A stretch of DNA of 64,000 nucleotides, taken from Candidatus Competibacteraceae bacterium. Lineage in GTDB: Bacteria > Pseudomonadota > Gammaproteobacteria > Competibacterales > Competibacteraceae. A program made the translations under genes and the position numbers. Shown piece after piece: positions 61,009-64,000 of this stretch. The stretch spans positions 2,059,501 to 2,123,500 of the forward strand of contig JADJPA010000001.1 of assembly GCA_016713505.1 (NCBI GenBank), written 5' to 3'. The notes beneath the pieces are model-generated. The model was not told where the DNA came from. It was given only the letters and a program-made list of their open reading frames with translations, and searched no databases. Every line of letters starts with the position of its first letter. Positions within the stretch are counted from its first letter, which is position 1.

Positions 61009-63168
61009 ATGAAAACTGCCCATCTGCACCCCGTAGACCGTCCGACCGCCGCCGCCGATGTGCCGTTGCAACCAGCGTCCTGGGATATTTGGGACAAAAA
61101 ATACCGTCTCAAGGCCAAGGATGGGCGTTCGGTCGATGAAACCATCGACGGCACTTACCAGCGCGTGGCCAAGGCACTAGCGGAGGTGGAAGTCACCCCG
61201 GAACTACGCGCGCTATGGCATGAAAAATTTTTATGGGCCTTGCGGCACGGGGCCATTCCGGCCGGCCGCATCATCTCCAACGCCGGCGCCTGGGAGCACA
61301 AGCCCGCCACTTCCACCATCAATTGTACAGTCTCGGGAACCATTTGCGATTCGATGGATGCGATTTTGCGTAAAGTTCATGAGGCAGGCTTGACCCTCAA
61401 ATCGGGGGCTGGGATCGGTTACGAGTTTTCGACCTTGCGGCCGCGCGGCGCTTATGTCTCGGGCGCGGGCGCTTACACATCAGGACCGCTGTCGTTCATG
61501 GATATCTACGACAAGATGTGTTTCACGGTGTCTTCGGCCGGGGGGCGGCGAGGCGCGCAGATGGGCACCTTTGACGTCGGCCATCCCGATGTCATGGAGT
61601 TCGTTCGCGCCAAGCGTGAAGCGGGCCGCTTGCGGCAATTCAACCTGTCGCTGTTGATCACTCGCGAGTTCATGGAAGCGGTCAAGCACGATACCGACTG
61701 GCTGCTGGCGTTTCCGCTGCTGGCTAAGGAAGTCGAACAGGACCGTATCGACCTGCGCGACCCCGAGCAAATCGTCTGGCGCGACTGGCCGACCACGGAG
61801 GGCTTGACGGTCAACGAAGCAGGTCAAGTGGCCTGCAAGATTTATCGAAAAATCCGCGCCCGCCGGCTATGGGACGTGATCATGGCCTCCACCTACGATT
61901 ACGCCGAGCCGGGATTCATCTTGATCGACCGTGCCAACGAGATGAATAATAACTGGTTTTGCGAGAACATTCGGGCGACGAATCCTTGTGGCGAACAAAC
62001 TCTCCCACCCTATGGCTCTTGCCTTTTAGGATCGATCAATCTCACCCAATTCGTCCAAAATCCCTTTACAGAGGAAGCCCGTTTCGATTGGGAAACCTAT
62101 CAAAACGTTGTCGCCATTTTTACTCGGATGCTCGATAACGTGGTAGAGATCAACGGCCTGCCGCTAGAGCGGCAGCGCCAGGAAATCCTCGGCAAGCGCC
62201 GGCACGGCATGGGTTACTTGGGGCTGGGCTCCACCTTGACCATGCTGCGCATGAAGTACGGCTCGCCGGAATCGCTGGCTTTCACCGAACAGGTCACTCG
62301 GGAAATGGCGCTGACCGGCTGGCGGGTCGCGTTGGCACTGGCGCGTGAAAAAGGCCCAGCCCCGATCCTCGAACAGGAGTTCACCATCACCCCCGCAATG
62401 TTGCGCAAGCGCCCGGAACTGGCCCGCGACGGTTTCAAGGAGGGCGATACGGTCAAGGGCAAGGTGCTGCACGCCCGCTATAGCTGCTATTTCCAGCAGG
62501 TGGCGGAGATCGAGCCGGACTTGGTCGAGGAGCTGGCCCGCGTCGGCGCGCGCTTCACCCATCACAGTTCGATCGCACCCACCGGCACCATCGCGCTGTC
62601 GCTGGCCAACAACGCCAGCAACGGCATCGAGCCCAGCTTCGCCCATCACTATTTCCGCAACGTCATCCGACCGGGCAAGAAAACCAAGGAAAAAGTCGAT
62701 GTCTTTTCCTTCGAGCTGCTGGCTTACCGGCATCTGGTCAATCCCAAGGCCATACCCGACTCTGAAACGCCCGCACAACGCTTGCCCGATTATTTCATCG
62801 CCGCCGATGCGGTCAGCCCGAAACAGCATGTGGACATTCAAGCCGCCGCTCAGAAGTGGATCGACTCCAGTATTTCTAAAACGGCCAACGTACCGCCCGA
62901 TTTCCCCTATGAGGATTTCAAGGACATCTATCTGTACGCTTACGAACAAGGCTTGAAGGGCTGCACGACCTTCCGTTTCAATCCTTCCGCCTTTCAGGGC
63001 GTGCTGGTCAAGGAACAGGATTTGGCGAACACCCTCTATCGCTTTGTGCTGGAGGATGGCTCGGAAATCGAGGTCAAGGGAAGCGACGAGATCGAATATG
63101 ACGGTGAAACTCACACCGCCGCTAACTTATTCGACGCCCTCAAGGAAGGCTATTATGGTAAATGGTGA
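61009..63168 (+). CDS. nrdJ: Adenosylcobalamin-dependent ribonucleotide reductase, catalytic part (NrdJa type)
   Basis: The 719-aa class II reductase has the ten-stranded barrel with STINCTVSGTI, the first redox cysteine region, GAGIGYEFSTLRP, NPCGEQTLPPYGSCLLGSINL with the radical cysteine, RHGMGYLGLGSTLTMLRM, and SSIAPTGTIALSLANNASNGIEPSF. It makes deoxynucleotides independently of oxygen using B12. It lacks the C-terminal zinc-ribbon/CxxC tail, which is supplied by the next gene, so the enzyme is split as in Pseudomonas. Upstream lie paired NrdR-like boxes. Confidence 0.93.
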   Translation: MKTAHLHPVDRPTAAADVPLQPASWDIWDKKYRLKAKDGRSVDETIDGTYQRVAKALAEVEVTPELRALWHEKFLWALRHGAIPAGRIISNAGAWEHKPATSTINCTVSGTICDSMDAILRKVHEAGLTLKSGAGIGYEFSTLRPRGAYVSGAGAYTSGPLSFMDIYDKMCFTVSSAGGRRGAQMGTFDVGHPDVMEFVRAKREAGRLRQFNLSLLITREFMEAVKHDTDWLLAFPLLAKEVEQDRIDLRDPEQIVWRDWPTTEGLTVNEAGQVACKIYRKIRARRLWDVIMASTYDYAEPGFILIDRANEMNNNWFCENIRATNPCGEQTLPPYGSCLLGSINLTQFVQNPFTEEARFDWETYQNVVAIFTRMLDNVVEINGLPLERQRQEILGKRRHGMGYLGLGSTLTMLRMKYGSPESLAFTEQVTREMALTGWRVALALAREKGPAPILEQEFTITPAMLRKRPELARDGFKEGDTVKGKVLHARYSCYFQQVAEIEPDLVEELARVGARFTHHSSIAPTGTIALSLANNASNGIEPSFAHHYFRNVIRPGKKTKEKVDVFSFELLAYRHLVNPKAIPDSETPAQRLPDYFIAADAVSPKQHVDIQAAAQKWIDSSISKTANVPPDFPYEDFKDIYLYAYEQGLKGCTTFRFNPSAFQGVLVKEQDLANTLYRFVLEDGSEIEVKGSDEIEYDGETHTAANLFDALKEGYYGKW

Positions 63169-63203
63169 AATCCCACGGCGCCGACCGGCATTGGAGGCAT
63201 GAT

Positions 63204-63890
63204 ATGGCCATCAAAATCGACAAAAAAATCGTCGCTTACCACGTTGTCAAACCCGACCAAGCCTCGCCGGCGCTGACAAGCCCCCCGGCCGATCCCGTGC
63301 AGCACATGCACGAAAGCGTGGCCCGACCCGAAACGCTGTCCGGGGCGACCTACAAGGTCAAAACCCCGCTATCGGATCACGCTCTTTACATCACCATCAA
63401 TGACATCATCCTCAATCGCGGCACCGAGCACGAGGTGCGTCGCCCTTTCGAAATCTTCATCAATTCTAAGGCGATGGAGCATTTTCAATGGATCGTCGCC
63501 CTGACTCGCATCATCTCCGCCGTGTTTCGCAAAGGTGGCGATTGCACCTTTCTGGTGGAAGAAATGCGCTCGGTGTTCGATCCCAAAGGCGGCTACTTCA
63601 AGAAAGGCGGCAAGTATATGCCTTCGCTGGTCGCGGAAATCGGCGATGTCATCGAATCGCACATGCGCTCGATCGGCTTGCTGGAAGCAGATACCCCAGA
63701 CGCGCACCAGCGCAAGCTCATCGTCGAGCAACGCAACAAGTATGAAGTCGGGATGAAAGCCATCGAGGATGCGGGCGAAGACAGCTTTCCCCCGGAATCG
63801 ACCTTGTGCGGAAAATGCCAGACCAAGGCGGTCATCGTGATGGACGGCTGTCTGACCTGCCTCAACTGCGGCGACTCTAAATGCTCTTGA
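63204..63890 (+). CDS. Class II ribonucleotide reductase small part (NrdJb type)
   Basis: The 228-aa protein has the TSCPD-like domain found at the C-terminus of class II reductases (SDHALYITINDIILNRGTEHEVRRPFEIFINSKA, FQWIVALTRIISAVFRKGGD). It ends with a zinc-ribbon, CGKCQTKAVIVMDGCLTCLNCGDSKCS. The last cysteines are placed to regenerate the active-site disulfide of NrdJa. GGAGG (63193-63197) precedes the ATG at 63204, 35 bp after nrdJ. This is the split arrangement described in Pseudomonas aeruginosa. Confidence 0.88.
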   Translation: MAIKIDKKIVAYHVVKPDQASPALTSPPADPVQHMHESVARPETLSGATYKVKTPLSDHALYITINDIILNRGTEHEVRRPFEIFINSKAMEHFQWIVALTRIISAVFRKGGDCTFLVEEMRSVFDPKGGYFKKGGKYMPSLVAEIGDVIESHMRSIGLLEADTPDAHQRKLIVEQRNKYEVGMKAIEDAGEDSFPPESTLCGKCQTKAVIVMDGCLTCLNCGDSKCS

Positions 63891-63942
63891 AGTGAGCTCG
63901 CCCACTTCCAGCGCTCACCCCAAACCTGTCCGAGACTGTCTG

Positions 63943-64000
63943 ATGAATTCAAAATTGCCCGACCAGATGACGGTCATCGAAATCACCGAACCCGGCGGCC
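63943..64000 (+). CDS. Start of an NAD(P)H:quinone oxidoreductase-like gene, cut by window edge
   Basis: Only about 19 codons are visible. MTVIEITEPGG from the second ATG (63967) matches the N-terminus of zinc-independent MDR quinone oxidoreductases (PIG3/QOR type). The first ATG at 63943 adds 8 residues. Neither has a good ribosome site. The call rests on this short segment only. Confidence 0.5.
   Translation, partial: MNSKLPDQMTVIEITEPGG

Overview
This looks like chromosomal DNA from a high-GC gammaproteobacterium. The evidence is the gene orders (rluD/pgeF beside a divergent bamD; gmk-rpoZ-spoT-ridA-recG; sdhCDAB-sdhE; rph-rdgB near hemW; metK-ahcY-metF), a two-cysteine OxyR, GspA/GspB type II secretion genes, PilU and a MucD-type protease. 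DUF4214 secreted proteins and a split class II ribonucleotide reductase would fit a Competibacter-like or Chromatiales-like lineage, but that placement is inference. I found no rRNA, tRNA, CRISPR array or insertion sequence.

Layout. 1-3.5 kb: an edge-truncated SAM methyltransferase, a frameshifted TetR gene and an AT-rich OLD-family ATPase that looks acquired. 3.5-6.5 kb: a small ORF and clpB with a sigma-32-like promoter. 6.5-11.8 kb: two tandem paralogous secreted zinc metalloproteases. Each is preceded by a sigma-54-like promoter and a c-di-GMP-I (GEMM-I) riboswitch followed by a terminator-like hairpin. 11.8-16 kb: yjbQ, then a three-gene periplasmic redox operon (di-heme peroxidase, Tat metallophosphoesterase, cytochrome c) divergent from oxyR across a 40-bp tandem duplication carrying OxyR-like half-sites. 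16-31 kb: metabolic and housekeeping genes (PLP transsulfuration enzyme, tenA, pgeF, rluD, bamD, a MoxR/VWA pair, cysK, agmatine deiminase, hemW, rdgB, rph, yicC) and a 53-aa exported peptide gene with its own terminator. 31-45.7 kb: gmk to recG, gspAB, pilU, mucD-like protease, accA, tilS. 45.7-52.4 kb: sdhE, sdhBADC, a DUF1674 (SdhAF4-like) small gene, ygfZ, rnt, moaED. 52.6-64 kb: a beta-helix/DUF4214 surface protein, metK, an SAH riboswitch driving ahcY-metF, two lipoproteins (one FlgO-like), a split nrdJ behind paired NrdR-like boxes, and the start of a quinone-oxidoreductase-like gene.

How it fits together. The most distinctive part is the secreted-protein circuit. Two metalloproteases with near-identical catalytic cores carry different C-termini: beta repeats only in one, DUF4214 modules in the other. 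Both sit behind the same sigma-54 plus c-di-GMP riboswitch control region. The DUF4214 module recurs on an unrelated beta-helix protein 41 kb away. GspA/GspB in the same window suggest, without proving it, type II secretion as an export route. The riboswitch, sigma-54, OxyR, NrdR and SAH calls all rest on motif reading by eye.
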